64,000 nt of DNA from Brachybacterium phenoliresistens (GTDB lineage Bacteria > Actinomycetota > Actinomycetes > Actinomycetales > Dermabacteraceae): positions 277,417 to 341,416 of the forward strand of contig NZ_KK069991.1 in the NCBI RefSeq assembly GCF_000576425.1, written 5' to 3'. How positions within the stretch are numbered: the first letter of the stretch is position 1; the number at the start of each line of letters is the position of its first letter. Positions 1 through 8,361 of the stretch are shown in pieces. The notes beneath the pieces were generated by a model, which was not told where the DNA came from, did not search any database, and worked only from the letters and a program-made list of their open reading frames with translations. The translations under genes were made by a program, and so were the position numbers.

Positions 1-69
1 GCGCCCGCAGCTGAACCCCCAGCGCATCCCCTGCTGTTCCCCCTGCCCCATCACCCGCAAGGAGACCCC

Positions 70-912
70 ATGACCACGCTGAACCGACGGACCCTGTTCG
101 CCTCCGGCGCCGGCCTCGCCGCCCTGACCACCCTCGCCGCCTGCGGCGGCACCGCCGAGGGCCCCACCGAGGAGAACGGCGTCACCGAGATCCGCGTCGG
201 CGCCTCCCCGAAGCCGCACGCCGAGATCCTCCAGTTCGTCCAGGACAACCTCGCCGAGGCGGCGGGCCTGTCGCTGACGATCACCCCGTACACCGACTAC
301 CAGATCCCGAACCAGGCCCTGGTGGACGGCGACGACGACGCCAACTACTTCCAGACCCCGAACTTCCTGAAGTCCCAGATGGACGAGAAGGGCTTCGAGC
401 TGCACGGCTTCGAGGGCATCCACATCGAGCCGCTGGGCCTCTACTCCGAGACCCTGACCAGCATCGACGAGCTGCCCGAGGGCGGCGAGATCGCCATCGC
501 CAACGACCCGGCCAACCGCGGCCGCGGCCTGGCCCTGCTGGCCAGCTACGACATCATCACCCTCACCGAGGGCGTGGAGCTCACCGTCGCCACCACGAAC
601 GACATCCAGGACAACCCGAAGAACCTGGAGTTCACCGAGATCGAGGCCGCGCAGATCCCGCGCTCCCTGGCCGACTTCGCCGCCGGCGTCGTCAACGGCA
701 ACTACGCCCTCGAGGCGGGCCTCAAGCCCTCCGAGGAGGCGCTGATCCTCGAGAAGAGCGAGGACAGCCCCTACTCGAACATGCTCGTGGTGCGCGCGGC
801 CGATGCGGAGAACCCTGCGCTGGTCAAGCTCGACGAGCTGCTGCACTCCGAGGACGTCAAGACGTTCATCACCGACACCTACACGGACGGCTCGGTGATC
901 CCGGCCTTCTGA
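70..912 (+). CDS. metQ: MetQ/NlpA-family methionine-binding lipoprotein
   Basis: Substrate-binding lipoprotein of a methionine (MetNIQ-type) ABC importer, anchored outside the membrane. The 280-residue protein starts with a signal peptide carrying twin arginines (NRRTLF) and a lipobox ending at Cys25 (LAAC). The mature part has the NlpA pattern: an early IRVGASPKPHAEIL strand, then IANDPANRGRGLALL, matching the family's usual NDP-N-RAL ligand-site segment. The start ATG follows a good ribosome site (AAGGAG, about 9 nt upstream). The ATPase and permease are not in the window and presumably lie just upstream. The exact ligand (Met versus another small amino acid) is inferred from the family only. 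Confidence 0.88.
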   Translation: MTTLNRRTLFASGAGLAALTTLAACGGTAEGPTEENGVTEIRVGASPKPHAEILQFVQDNLAEAAGLSLTITPYTDYQIPNQALVDGDDDANYFQTPNFLKSQMDEKGFELHGFEGIHIEPLGLYSETLTSIDELPEGGEIAIANDPANRGRGLALLASYDIITLTEGVELTVATTNDIQDNPKNLEFTEIEAAQIPRSLADFAAGVVNGNYALEAGLKPSEEALILEKSEDSPYSNMLVVRAADAENPALVKLDELLHSEDVKTFITDTYTDGSVIPAF

Positions 913-950
913 GCCGCCACCGCCGCCGCCGCCGAGGCGGCCCGCGCCCC

Positions 951-999
951 GCAGATCGACGGGAGCTTCCCCGGGAGGGGAGCTCCCGTCGATCTCTGC
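951..999 (+). terminator. Strong hairpin downstream of metQ
   Basis: A long, nearly perfect inverted repeat: GACGGGAGCT and AGCTCCCGTC arms extended by GCAGATC / GATCTCTGC. It lies 39 nt after the metQ stop codon. There is no clear T-run, which is common for terminators in GC-rich actinobacteria. Confidence 0.7.
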
Positions 1000-1275
1000 C
1001 GGGGGTGCGAGCGCCGTCACGCGGCCCGCGTCGGCTGCGTCACGCGCGCACGGCGAACGCCCAGGAACGGGACCTCGGTCCCGCCCGGGAACCCCGGATC
1101 GGCGTAGCGTCGAGGACGTGCCGCCCGCGCGCAGGTGATGTGCAGATAGCGTGCGGATGCGCACGCTGACCGGCGGAAGCGACTCCCGTCACGCCCCTGC
1201 TCGGATACTGTGGCAGGCGGCGACAGGCCGGCCGTCGCCCTCCCTTCCCGCTCGAGACTGAGGACGGTTCATACG
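1000..1275. other. Intergenic region upstream of the mevalonate operon
   Basis: No gene is seen here. It holds a perfect 8-bp-arm inverted repeat with a 4-nt spacer at 1148-1167 (AGCGTGCG, GATG, CGCACGCT) and a -10-like TACTGT at 1206-1211. If that -10 is real, transcription starts near 1218. This would exclude the upstream GTG at 1210 as the mvaK1 start and favour the GTG at 1276. The hairpin could be an operator or an RNA structure; the sequence alone does not decide. Confidence 0.4.
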
Positions 1276-2421
1276 GTGCCCTACTCGCCAGACGACGCCC
1301 CGGACCGCGCCCCCCGGCGCGGCGGCGGCTCCGAGGCGACGCGCGTCCTGGCGACGCCGCGCCGCGGCGGAGGCACGCGGACCGCGCTCGGCTCGCCCGC
1401 GGACCCCGACGCCCAGGACCTCGCCGCCTCGGCCACCGGACTCCATCACGGCTCCGCCCTCACCGACGGGCCCGTCGACGGGGTGGGCCGCTCGCACGGC
1501 AAGGCGATCCTCATCGGCGAGCACGCCGTGGTCTACGGCGCCGCCGCGATCGCGCTGCCGGTCCCCAGCGTGGAGGCGATCGCCCAGGTCGAGCTGCTGC
1601 CGGCGGGGGAGACCAGCCGTCTGACCAGCCGCCTGCACTCGGGGACCTTCGCGACCCTCCCGGCGGAGCTCACCCCGGTCGCCGCCGCCGTCCACGCCGC
1701 CGCCACCGCGGTGGGCCTGGACCCCGACCGCATCCACCTGCGCATCGGCAGCCAGGTGCCCATCGGCCGCGGCATGGGCTCCAGCGCGGCGGTCGCCGCC
1801 GCCGTCGTCGAGGCGGTGGCCGATGCCGCCGGGGCGCAGCTGACCGCCGAGGTGCGCCACGAGCTGATCCAGACCTCCGAGCGCGTCGCCCACGGCAACC
1901 CCAGCGGCCTGGACGCGCGCACCGTCGTCTCCGACCAGCCGGTCCGGTTCCTGCAGCGCCGGCCGCAGGGCTCCGTGCCCGTGGCCCGGCCCACCTCCTT
2001 CGTCATCGCCGATTCCGGCGTCTCGGCCTCGACGGCGGTCGCCGTCGCCACCGTGCGGGCCCGCCGCGAGGCCGCCCCGCAGGTCGTCGACGCGGTCATC
2101 GAGGAGCTCAGCGCCCTGGTCGACCCCGTGGCCGCCGCCCTCGGCTCCGGCGACATGACGGGCCTGGGCGCCGGCATGACGCGCGCCCATGAGCTGCTGC
2201 GCGAGATCGGCGTGAGCTCCCCGGTCCTCGACGATCTCGTCGAGGGCGCCCTGGCGGCCGGCTCGCCCGGCGCCAAGCTCACCGGCAGCGGCGGCGGCGG
2301 ATGCGTCCTCGCCCTCGCCGCCTCCCCCCAGGCGGCCGACGACCTCGCGCTCGCGCTCCACGCGGCCGGGGCCCCCCGCACCTGGACCATGACGCTCGCA
2401 CCTCGGAAAGGCGATGCATGA
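1276..2421 (+). CDS. mvaK1: Mevalonate kinase
   Basis: Phosphorylates mevalonate to mevalonate-5-phosphate with ATP; GHMP kinase family. Visible motifs: GRSHGKAILIGEHAVVYG (about residues 71-88), the GHMP glycine loop GRGMGSSAAVAAA (about 164-176) and the C-terminal KLTGSGGGGCVLAL (about 334). The start chosen is GTG 1276, preceded by GAGGAC; a GTG at 1210 would add 22 residues. Either way, some 70 low-complexity Arg/Gly/Ala-rich residues precede the kinase fold, longer than usual. First gene of the mevalonate operon; its TGA overlaps the mvaD ATG (ATGA). Confidence 0.9.
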   Translation: MPYSPDDAPDRAPRRGGGSEATRVLATPRRGGGTRTALGSPADPDAQDLAASATGLHHGSALTDGPVDGVGRSHGKAILIGEHAVVYGAAAIALPVPSVEAIAQVELLPAGETSRLTSRLHSGTFATLPAELTPVAAAVHAAATAVGLDPDRIHLRIGSQVPIGRGMGSSAAVAAAVVEAVADAAGAQLTAEVRHELIQTSERVAHGNPSGLDARTVVSDQPVRFLQRRPQGSVPVARPTSFVIADSGVSASTAVAVATVRARREAAPQVVDAVIEELSALVDPVAAALGSGDMTGLGAGMTRAHELLREIGVSSPVLDDLVEGALAAGSPGAKLTGSGGGGCVLALAASPQAADDLALALHAAGAPRTWTMTLAPRKGDA

Positions 2422-3413
2422 CCATCGACGCGACGGCGCGCGCGCACCCCAACATGGCGCTCGTGAAGTACTGGGGCAAGCGCGACGAGCAGATCATGCT
2501 GCCCAGCACCGGCAGCCTCTCCATGACGCTCGACGAGTTCCCCACCACGACCACGGTGCAGCTGCGGGAGGACCACGGACCGGACGTCCTCGAGCTGAAC
2601 GGCGCCGTCGCGCAGGGCGAGCCCCTGCGCCGCGTGACCCGCTTCCTGGACCTGGTGCGCGAGCGCGCCGGCTCCGAGGCCCGCGCCGTCGTCCGCAGCC
2701 GCAACGAGGTGCCCACCGGGGCGGGGCTGGCCAGCTCGGCCTCCGGCTTCGCGGCCCTGGCGACCGCGGCTTCGGCCGTGTACGAGCTGCCGCAGGACAC
2801 CCGGTCGCTGAGCCGCCTGGCCCGCCGCGGCTCCGGCTCCGCCTGCCGCTCGATCATCGACCGGATGGCCGTGTGGCACGCCGGCGAGGACGACGCGACG
2901 AGCTTCGCCGAGCAGATCGAGGCGCCCGAGCTGGCCATGGTCGTGGTCGTCGTCGACGCCGGCGGCAAGAAGGTCTCCAGCCGCGAGGCCATGCGCCTGA
3001 CCGCCGCGACCTCGCCGTTCGCCGCCGCCTGGCGCGCGAGCACGGCCCGCACCCTCGAGGAGATGCTGGCCGCCTGCCGCGAGGGCGACGTGGAGCGCAT
3101 CGGCGAGCTCGCCGAGACCAACGCGCTGCGCATGCACGCGGTCATCCAGTCCACCGTGCCCTCGGTGCGCTACCTGCGCGGGGCCAGCGTCGGCGTCTTC
3201 GACGCGATCGAGCAGCTGCGGGCCGACGGCCTGCAGGCCTGGGGCACGGCCGATGCCGGGCCCAACGTCGTCGCGATCACCCGCCCGGCCGATGCCGCCG
3301 CGGTCGCCGACGCCCTCGCCGGGCACGGCGAGGTGCGCGTGGTCCGCCCGGGCCCCGGGGCGCGCCTGGTCGACGAGCGCGTCGCGCCGGTGAGCACGGG
3401 GGAGGTCCGATGA
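2418..3413 (+). CDS. mvaD: Diphosphomevalonate decarboxylase
   Basis: ATP-dependent decarboxylation of mevalonate-5-diphosphate to IPP. The 331-residue length is normal. Diagnostic motifs: ALVKYWGK (residues 14-21), SLSMTLDEF, the ATP loop GAGLASSASGFAAL (about 100-113), RRGSGSACRSI (about 136-146) and ADAGPN (about 278-283). Directly after RSI the family normally has FGG, whereas this protein reads IDRM before AVWHAG. Whether the substitution matters is unknown, but the rest of the active site looks intact. The ATG overlaps the mvaK1 stop, and the 3' end overlaps mvaK2 by ATGA, so translation is probably coupled. Confidence 0.93.
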   Translation: MTIDATARAHPNMALVKYWGKRDEQIMLPSTGSLSMTLDEFPTTTTVQLREDHGPDVLELNGAVAQGEPLRRVTRFLDLVRERAGSEARAVVRSRNEVPTGAGLASSASGFAALATAASAVYELPQDTRSLSRLARRGSGSACRSIIDRMAVWHAGEDDATSFAEQIEAPELAMVVVVVDAGGKKVSSREAMRLTAATSPFAAAWRASTARTLEEMLAACREGDVERIGELAETNALRMHAVIQSTVPSVRYLRGASVGVFDAIEQLRADGLQAWGTADAGPNVVAITRPADAAAVADALAGHGEVRVVRPGPGARLVDERVAPVSTGEVR

Positions 3414-4549
3414 TCGAGACCCGCGCCCCCGGGAAGCTGTACATCGCCGGCGAGTACGCGGTGGTCGAGCCCGGCCATCCCGCCGTGCTGGTGGCCGTGG
3501 ACCGGTACCTGTCGGTGCGCCTGGAGGAGCTGGCCGAGAGCGCCGACTCCGGCCGGGTGCACTCCAGCGCCTACGGCAAGCTGCCGGTGGTGTGGACCCG
3601 CGACGCCGAGGATGCGGGGATCGTCCTCGAGCACACCCCCTACGACTACGTGATCAGCGCGATCGCGACCCTCGAGGAGCTGCGCCGCGCCCGCGGCTTC
3701 GCGCCGCGCTACTTCGACCTGCACATCTCCAGCGAGCTGGACGACACCAGCGGCCGCAAGTTCGGCCTGGGCTCCTCGGCCGCGGTGGTCGTCGCGACCA
3801 TCGCCGCGATCGACGAGTTTTACGGCCTGGGCCTGACCCGCACCGAGCGCTTCCAGCTCGCCCTGCTCGCGACCATCCAGGTCAGCCCCCGCGCCTCCGG
3901 CGGGGACCTGGCCGCCTCGACCTTCGGCGGCTGGATCCGCTACACCGCCCCCGACCGCGCCGCCCTGCTGGAGCACCTGCGGGCCCACGGCGTCGAGGCG
4001 ACGCTCGCGAGCGAGACCTGGGAGCTGTTCTCCGTGCGGCACCTGCCGCCGCCGGAGTCCCTGGACCTCATGGTCGGCTGGACGGGGTCGCCGGCCTCGA
4101 CCGAGCGCCTGGTCCACGGCGTCACCCGCAGCGACCGCGTGCAGCACGGCGGGACCGCCGGCGCCGCCGAGGAGGCCGGGGACTACGCCGGGTTCCTCGC
4201 CGACAGCCGCACCTGCCTGGACGCCCTGGTCGACGCGCTCGGCGCGCACGACGAGGTCCGCGTCCTCGCGCTGATCCGCGAGGCCCGCCGCCTCCTGCAG
4301 CGCCTGGGCGCCATCTCCGGCACCCTCATCGAGACCCAGAAGCTGCGGGCGCTGTGCGACATCGCCGAATCGGCCGATGCCGCCGGCAAGCCCTCCGGCG
4401 CCGGCGGCGGCGACTGCGGGATCGTGCTGGTGCGCCCCGGCGCCGGCGGAGAGATCGCCGCCGGCATCGAGTCCGCCTGGCGGGAGCAGGGGATCCGCCG
4501 CCTGGACGTGGCCGTGCACCCCGCCGAAGGAGACCCCGATGGGATCTGA
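3410..4549 (+). CDS. mvaK2: Phosphomevalonate kinase
   Basis: Converts mevalonate-5-phosphate to mevalonate-5-diphosphate; GHMP kinase family, 379 residues. Motifs: APGKLYIAGEYAVVEPG (residues 4-20), the glycine loop LGSSAAVVVATIAA (about 121-134) and the C-terminal KPSGAGGGDCGIVLV (about 327). The ATG at 3410 overlaps the mvaD stop and follows GGAGGT. The 3' end overlaps fni by 11 nt. Confidence 0.93.
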   Translation: MIETRAPGKLYIAGEYAVVEPGHPAVLVAVDRYLSVRLEELAESADSGRVHSSAYGKLPVVWTRDAEDAGIVLEHTPYDYVISAIATLEELRRARGFAPRYFDLHISSELDDTSGRKFGLGSSAAVVVATIAAIDEFYGLGLTRTERFQLALLATIQVSPRASGGDLAASTFGGWIRYTAPDRAALLEHLRAHGVEATLASETWELFSVRHLPPPESLDLMVGWTGSPASTERLVHGVTRSDRVQHGGTAGAAEEAGDYAGFLADSRTCLDALVDALGAHDEVRVLALIREARRLLQRLGAISGTLIETQKLRALCDIAESADAAGKPSGAGGGDCGIVLVRPGAGGEIAAGIESAWREQGIRRLDVAVHPAEGDPDGI

Positions 4550-5651
4550 GAGCCTCGCCGCCTCCCGCAAGGAGGACCACATCCGCCTCGCCCGCGAGCA
4601 GCGCTCCGCGCCGATCGCCCGCAACGACTTCGACGACGTCGAGTTCCTCCACCACGCCCTGGACGGCGTGGACGTCGCCGAGGTGTCGCTGCAGGCGCAG
4701 GTGGGCCCGTGGACCTGGTCCAGCCCGCTGTACATCAACGGCATGACCGGCGGCACCGGCACCGCCGGGCGCGTCAACCGCGCGCTGGCCGTCGCCGCCC
4801 GAGAGACCGGGGTGCCGATGGCCTCCGGCTCCGTCGGCATCGCCCTGGACGACCCGAGCACCGCCGCGAGCTTCCGGGTGATCCGCGAGGAGAACCCCGA
4901 CGGCTTCGTGATGGCGAACATCGGCGCCGGCCGCAGGGCCGAAGACGCCCGCCGCGCCGTGGACCTGCTGCAGGCCGACGCCCTCCAGCTGCACCTGAAC
5001 GCGGTGCAGGAGACGATCATGCCCGAGGGCGATCGTGAGTTCTCCTCTTGGATGCGCGGCCTCGAGGAGGTCGTCGCCGGCGCCGGCGTGCCCGTCGTCG
5101 TCAAGGAGGTCGGCTTCGGCCTGTCCGGCCGCACCCAGCGCCGCCTCGCCGAGGCCGGGGTGCAGGTCGCCGACGTCTCCGGCACGGGCGGCACGAACTT
5201 CGCCCGCATCGAGAGCGCCCGCCGCACCGACGACGTCTCCTACCTGGCCGGCTTCGGCCAGTCCGCCCCCTGCTGCCTGCTGGACGCCCCCGCGGACGGC
5301 CCGCAGCTGCTGGCCTCCGGCGGGGTGCGCACCCCGCTGGACGCCGTGCGCGCCTACGCCCTCGGCGCCCGCGCCGCCGGCGTCGCCGGCCCGTTCCTCA
5401 CCCTCGCCCTGGACGGCGGGGAGGAGGGCGCGGTCGCCGGCATCGGCGCCTGGCTCACCCGGATCCGCGAGCTGCTGGCCCTGCTCGGGGCCCGCAGCGC
5501 GGCCGATGCCGCCGGCACCGACGTCCTGGTGCGCGGCGCGGTGCGCGAGTTCGCGCAGCTGCGCGGCATCGACCTCGGCGCCCTCACCCACCGCACCGAC
5601 GCCCGTCCCCTCGGCTCCCGCCCCGCGGGCAGCGACCAGGAGGAATCATGA
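4539..5651 (+). CDS. fni: Type 2 isopentenyl-diphosphate isomerase (FMN)
   Basis: Interconverts IPP and DMAPP using reduced FMN; the type 2 enzyme typical of mevalonate-pathway bacteria. The 370-residue TIM-barrel protein shows RKEDHIRLA near the N-terminus, INGMTGGTG (about 66-73), LQLHLNAVQE, VSGTGGTNFARIE (FMN phosphate site, about 210-222) and ASGGVRTPLDAVRAYALGA. The ATG at 4539 has an upstream AAGGAG and lies inside the end of mvaK2. The stop overlaps the mvaA start (ATGA). Confidence 0.93.
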   Translation: MGSESLAASRKEDHIRLAREQRSAPIARNDFDDVEFLHHALDGVDVAEVSLQAQVGPWTWSSPLYINGMTGGTGTAGRVNRALAVAARETGVPMASGSVGIALDDPSTAASFRVIREENPDGFVMANIGAGRRAEDARRAVDLLQADALQLHLNAVQETIMPEGDREFSSWMRGLEEVVAGAGVPVVVKEVGFGLSGRTQRRLAEAGVQVADVSGTGGTNFARIESARRTDDVSYLAGFGQSAPCCLLDAPADGPQLLASGGVRTPLDAVRAYALGARAAGVAGPFLTLALDGGEEGAVAGIGAWLTRIRELLALLGARSAADAAGTDVLVRGAVREFAQLRGIDLGALTHRTDARPLGSRPAGSDQEES

Positions 5652-6742
5652 GCCCCCGCGACACCCTGACCGTCGAGATCCCCTCCCGCTGGGTCGGTCC
5701 GCTGCGCATCAGCGGCAACGCGATCGACGACGAGGTCGAGGTGCCGCTGGCGACCTACGAGTCCCCGCTGTGGCCGTCCGTCGGCCGGGGCGCGCGCGTC
5801 TCGCGCATGATCGAGGGCGGCATCCGGGCCACGCTGCTGGATGCCCGCATGGCCCGCTCCAGCCTGTTCGTCGCCCCCGACGCCGCCGGCGCCTTCGCCG
5901 CCGACCAGGTCCTCCACGAGCGCGAGGAGGAGCTGCGCGAGGCCGTCGCCGGCACCAGCCGCTTCGCCCGCCTGATCGACGTGCACACCGAGGTCGTCGG
6001 CAACCTGCTGTTCGTGCGCTACGCGCTGACCACGGGCGACGCCTCCGGGCACAACATGGTCACCCACGCCGCCGAGGCGCTGCAGGCCCTCATCCTGTCC
6101 TGGGACCTGGGCCTGGAGTACGGGTCGATCTCCGGCAACTACTGCACCGACAAGAAGCCCAGCGCCGTCAACGGCGACCTGGGCCGCGGCCGCCGCGTCG
6201 TCGCGGACATCCTCATCCCGCACGACGTCCTCGAGAAGACGCTGCGCACGGACGCGAAGCGCATGGTCGACCTGGTGGTGCGCAAGAACCTGGTCGGCGG
6301 GACCATCGCCGGCTCGCTGCGCTCCGCGAACGCCCACTACGCCAACATGCTGCTGGCGATCTACCTCGCGACCGGCCAGGACGCCGCGAACATCGTCGAG
6401 GGATCCCAGGGCATCACCTACGCCGAGGAGCGCGAGGAGGGGCTGTACTTCTCCTGCAGCCTGCCCCACCTCATCGTCGGCACCGTCGGCAACGGCAAGC
6501 ACCTCGCGCACGTGGATGAGGCCCTCGAGCGCCTCGGCTGCCGCGCCGAGCGGGAGCCCGGCGCCAACGCGAACCGGCTCGCCGCGATCATCGCCGCCAC
6601 CGTGCTGTGCGGGGAGCTGTCGCTGCTGGCCGCCCAGACCAACCAGGGCGAGCTGATGCGCGCGCACCGCTCCATGGAGCGCGGCCGCGGCTCGGCCGCC
6701 CAGCGACCCGCAGGCACCCCCGGAGAGGAGGCACAGTCATGA
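5648..6742 (+). CDS. mvaA: Hydroxymethylglutaryl-CoA reductase (class I-like)
   Basis: NADPH-type reductase producing mevalonate from HMG-CoA. Its 364 residues cover the catalytic domain only, with no membrane anchor. Class I signatures: TGDASGHNM (about 129-137), CTDKKPSAVNG (catalytic Lys, about 166-176), ATGQDAANIVEGSQ (catalytic Asp, about 243-256) and a C-terminal His in MRAHRSMER (about residue 340). The start follows AGGAGG and overlaps the fni stop. Confidence 0.93.
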   Translation: MSPRDTLTVEIPSRWVGPLRISGNAIDDEVEVPLATYESPLWPSVGRGARVSRMIEGGIRATLLDARMARSSLFVAPDAAGAFAADQVLHEREEELREAVAGTSRFARLIDVHTEVVGNLLFVRYALTTGDASGHNMVTHAAEALQALILSWDLGLEYGSISGNYCTDKKPSAVNGDLGRGRRVVADILIPHDVLEKTLRTDAKRMVDLVVRKNLVGGTIAGSLRSANAHYANMLLAIYLATGQDAANIVEGSQGITYAEEREEGLYFSCSLPHLIVGTVGNGKHLAHVDEALERLGCRAEREPGANANRLAAIIAATVLCGELSLLAAQTNQGELMRAHRSMERGRGSAAQRPAGTPGEEAQS

Positions 6743-7902
6743 GCACCGTCGGCATCCATGACCTCGAGCTCGCGACCACCCACCATGTGCTGGACATGGC
6801 GGATCTCGCCGAGGCCCGCGGCGTCGATCCGAACAAGTACGTGGTCGGCATCGGCCAGTCCCGCATGAGCGTCCCCGCCCCCGACGAGGACGTGGTGACG
6901 ATGGCGGCGACCGCCGCCGCCGGGATCGTCGAGCGCCACGGCACCGATGGTCTGCGTGCGCTGCTGGTGGCCACCGAGTCCGGCGTCGACCAGAGCAAGT
7001 CCGTCGCCGCCTTCGTGCACGGCATGCTGGGCCTGCCCACCACGGTGCGCTCGGTCGAGCTGAAGCAGGCCTGCTACGGCGGGACCGCCGCGCTGCAGAT
7101 GGCGCTGGGGATCGTCGCCCGCGAGCCCGGCGCGAAGGTGCTGGTCATCAGCACCGACGTGGCGCGCTACGCCCTGGAGACGCCGGGGGAGCCCACCCAG
7201 GGCGCCGCCGCCGTGGCCCTGCTGGTCACCGCCGATCCCGCGATGCTGGCGATCGAGCCGATCGCCGGCGTGGCGACCATCGACGTGGACGACTTCTGGC
7301 GTCCCAACGACTCGAGCACCGCCGTGGTCGACGGCGCCCTGTCGATGGGCGCCTACCTCTCCTCGCTCACCGCCGCCTGGGACGACTTCGCCGCGCGCGG
7401 CGGCGTCCCCATCGAGCAGATCGACCGCTTCCTGCACCACCAGCCGTTCACGAAGATGGCCCGCAAGGCGCACATGTCCCTGGCCCGGCACGTCGGCGTG
7501 AAGCTGCCCGCCGAGGCGATGGAGAGCGGGCTGGTGTACAACCGCGAGCTCGGCAACTCCTACACGGCCTCGCTGTACGTGGCGCTGGCCTCGATGCTCG
7601 ACGCGGAGGACGACCTCGCCGGGAAGCGCCTGGGGCTGTTCAGCTACGGCTCCGGCAGCGTCGGCGAGTTCTTCACCGGCATCGTCCAGGACGGCTACCG
7701 GTCGGTGCGCCGCCCCGAGGCCGATCGCGCCGCCATCGAGAACCGCGAGCCGGTCACCGTCGCGCAGTACGTGGACCTGCACCGCACCGTGCTGACCAGC
7801 GGCGAGGACGTGGACACGCCCCGCGTGACCCGCGCACCCTTCCGCTTCGCCGGGATCCGGGGCCGCGCGCGCCGCTACGAGCGCACCGGCTCCGCCGCCT
7901 GA
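6739..7902 (+). CDS. mvaS: Hydroxymethylglutaryl-CoA synthase
   Basis: Condenses acetyl-CoA with acetoacetyl-CoA to HMG-CoA, the first committed step of the pathway. The 387-residue thiolase-fold protein keeps the catalytic triad: Glu80 in ATESGVD, Cys112 in KQACYGGTAAL and His233/His234 in FLHHQPFTKM. ATGA overlap with mvaA; last gene of the six-gene operon. The gene order mvaK1-mvaD-mvaK2-fni-mvaA-mvaS is the one known from mevalonate clusters of some Streptomyces. No acetoacetyl-CoA thiolase gene is adjacent. Confidence 0.94.
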   Translation: MSTVGIHDLELATTHHVLDMADLAEARGVDPNKYVVGIGQSRMSVPAPDEDVVTMAATAAAGIVERHGTDGLRALLVATESGVDQSKSVAAFVHGMLGLPTTVRSVELKQACYGGTAALQMALGIVAREPGAKVLVISTDVARYALETPGEPTQGAAAVALLVTADPAMLAIEPIAGVATIDVDDFWRPNDSSTAVVDGALSMGAYLSSLTAAWDDFAARGGVPIEQIDRFLHHQPFTKMARKAHMSLARHVGVKLPAEAMESGLVYNRELGNSYTASLYVALASMLDAEDDLAGKRLGLFSYGSGSVGEFFTGIVQDGYRSVRRPEADRAAIENREPVTVAQYVDLHRTVLTSGEDVDTPRVTRAPFRFAGIRGRARRYERTGSAA

Positions 7903-7934
7903 TCATCCCCGCCTGATCATCCCTGATCATCCCC
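7899..7934 (+). repeat. Three near-tandem TGATCATCCC repeats at the mvaS stop
   Basis: TGATCATCCC occurs at about 7900, 7914 and 7924, the first containing the mvaS stop codon. Each holds the palindrome TGATCA. This looks like local slippage duplication; no function is evident. Confidence 0.5.
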
Positions 7935-7962
7935 GCGGGGCGTTCCCGCGGGAACGCCCCGC
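7935..7962 (+). terminator. Palindromic terminator of the mevalonate operon
   Basis: A perfect palindrome built on GGGGCGTTCCCG / CGGGAACGCCCC, 33 nt after the mvaS stop. There is no T-run. It would also work on the opposite strand, for the small gene that ends at 8015. Confidence 0.7.
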
Positions 7963-8014
7963 GCCGCCCCGCGGCGGAGCCGGGGCGGAGCCGGGGATGC
8001 CGCCGACACGGCGC

Positions 8015-8119
8015 TCAACGTCCGGCGCGGTCGAGGATCTTGCCCAGCACGAAGCCGAGGCTCACGGCGAGGACCGCGATCATCAGCAGCTGGGGCGGGG
8101 TGAGGCCGAGGATGTCCAT
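8015..8119 (-). CDS. Small single-span membrane protein (34 aa), unknown
   Basis: Not a recognised family. A 34-residue ORF opens with ATG and has a textbook ribosome site (GGAGGTG, about 6-12 nt upstream), which is rare in this window and argues that it is translated. The protein is MDILGLTPPQ, then a hydrophobic span LLMIAVLAVSLGFVLG (residues 11-26), then a basic tail KILDRAGR, i.e. one membrane helix with positive charges probably facing the cytoplasm. A -10-like TACGCT lies about 70 nt upstream (8189-8194, minus strand). The gene sits between the mevalonate operon (convergent) and ptrB (upstream, same strand). Candidate roles, such as toxin-like peptide or small membrane regulator, are speculation. 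Confidence 0.62.
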   Translation of the reverse strand: MDILGLTPPQLLMIAVLAVSLGFVLGKILDRAGR

Positions 8120-8255
8120 GCGACGCACCTCCTGCGCACATCGGGGGCGGGGCGCGCGAGCTCGGCGTCACCCGCAGCGCTCCCGACGAGCGTAGGAGCC
8201 GGGGCCCGCAGGGCGCATCGTCCGATCGGAGGAGATCCGCCGGGGCGCTGTCCCT

Positions 8256-8320
8256 CCCGGAATTGTCACTCTGTATGCCAGATCGGCGTCTCCGATGGCA
8301 TACAGAGTGACAATTCCGGG
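8256..8320. repeat. Dispersed long inverted repeat, copy 1
   Basis: Perfect 25-nt arms (8256-8280 and 8296-8320) separated by 15 nt. The arm core reads ATTGTCACTCTGTATGCCA. It lies 41 nt beyond the ptrB stop codon, so it could end ptrB transcription. Sister copies are at 57619-57673 and 59601-59657 with the same 15-nt spacing. The inner spacer also contains TCGG/CCGA, able to extend the stem. Confidence 0.85.
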
Positions 8321-8361
8321 TCCGCGCCGGGGCGGGCGGGCGAGCCAGCCGGGCGGGGGCC

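Noticed and set aside
1210..1275. GTG 1210 as the start of mevalonate kinase
   Set aside because: It overlaps a -10-like TACTGT and has no ribosome site, while GTG 1276 has GAGGAC upstream. The choice remains uncertain.
1189..3326. Long open frames antisense or offset to the mevalonate genes
   Set aside because: They are Arg/Gly/Ala-rich shadow frames produced by very high GC content and match no family. The plus-strand genes have clear motifs and coupled starts.
8256..8320. Inverted-repeat copy as a CRISPR-type or insertion-sequence end
   Set aside because: No array of repeats and spacers, no transposase and no target-site duplication are visible. The unit is a single hairpin.
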